From assembly GCA_001970955.1 (NCBI GenBank), contig MPUH01000992.1:1-26843 (forward strand): a stretch of DNA of 26,843 bases, read 5' to 3'. Origin of the DNA: Stentor coeruleus (taxonomy: Eukaryota > Ciliophora > Heterotrichea > Heterotrichida > Stentoridae). A program made the translations under genes and the position numbers. Of the stretch, positions 26,600-26,843 are shown piece by piece (position 1 is the stretch's first letter; each line of letters begins with the position of its first letter). The notes beneath the pieces are model-generated. The model did not search any database and was not told the DNA's origin. It saw only the letters and a list, made by a program, of their open reading frames with translations.

Positions 26600-26843
26600 T
26601 AGTATTTCTATCATCTAAGCTTATAAGTTTCATTTCCTAACAAATGTTTTAAATTTATTCCATACATTTTTTTATCTTTATGTAAAATTTAAATATACCT
26701 TTTCAGTGAGAAAATGGAATTTTGGTGAAAGCGTAACAGATTTTTTGTGTAAAAAAGATAGGCGTTAAGGTTGAGATTAATCATAGTCTAATGTAAAATT
26801 CAATATTTAGTCGATTTTAATTCAAAAAAATAGTGTTTATATG

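Noticed and set aside
1..26843. CRISPR arrays, transposons, rRNA or tRNA genes
   Set aside because: No regularly spaced repeats, transposase motifs, rRNA segments or complete tRNA cloverleafs were recognised by eye on either strand.

Overview
The window looks like a compact, AT-rich macronuclear chromosome segment from a heterotrich ciliate, most likely Stentor (probably S. coeruleus). The evidence is indirect but consistent. Nine introns are only 15 or 16 nt long (GT...AG). Genes are densely packed and sit on both strands. TAA, TAG and TGA all act as true stops, so the code is standard, which argues against Tetrahymena and Paramecium (TAA/TAG sense) and Blepharisma (TGA sense). Next to the left edge there are 18 nt of the 8-nt CCCTAACA telomere-type repeat.

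Layout, left to right. 1-268: telomere-like edge and 5' flank. Plus strand: a TPR-like protein (269-1582) and a long coiled-coil protein (2093-4003). Minus strand: COQ9 (4197-4865), proteasome subunit beta-4/PSMB2 (4957-5563), a 1014-aa C2/coiled-coil/GAR-like cytoskeletal protein (5598-8642) and a GNAT-like acetyltransferase (9505-10461). A one-base N with a flanking 44-nt exact duplication lies at 8675-8844. Plus: a small unknown gene (10616-10978). Minus: a basic disordered protein (11095-11670) and an EF-hand/armadillo/PB1-like protein (11896-14403). Plus: an HflX/GTPBP6 GTPase (14604-16392) and a theta-like glutathione transferase (16581-17240). Minus: Alba-domain protein (17987-18307), CFAP97/Hemingway-like protein (19119-19607), AGC-like kinase (19913-21040), ribosomal protein S19 (21823-22269), LITAF-domain protein (22614-23231), coiled-coil protein (24256-24945) and a small basic protein (24974-25312). 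Plus: a SHAQKY-type Myb protein (26204-26599).

The genes do not form one pathway. They are housekeeping functions (translation, proteolysis, ubiquinone synthesis, mitochondrial ribosome biology) mixed with cytoskeletal or ciliary proteins and lineage-specific proteins. Five gene models needed splicing by eye: COQ9, PSMB2, the EF-hand/ARM/PB1 gene, the GTPase and the LITAF gene. Each gains a conserved segment when the mini-introns are removed.

The most interesting signals lie outside gene identity. Intergenic DNA has a strong strand asymmetry that switches between genes: C over G before a gene and G over C after it, read on the sense strand. A TATAAATG-like context abuts most start codons. 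A scaffold gap has a duplicated flank and a telomere-like tail. An orphan coding-like fragment lies at 25758-25856.
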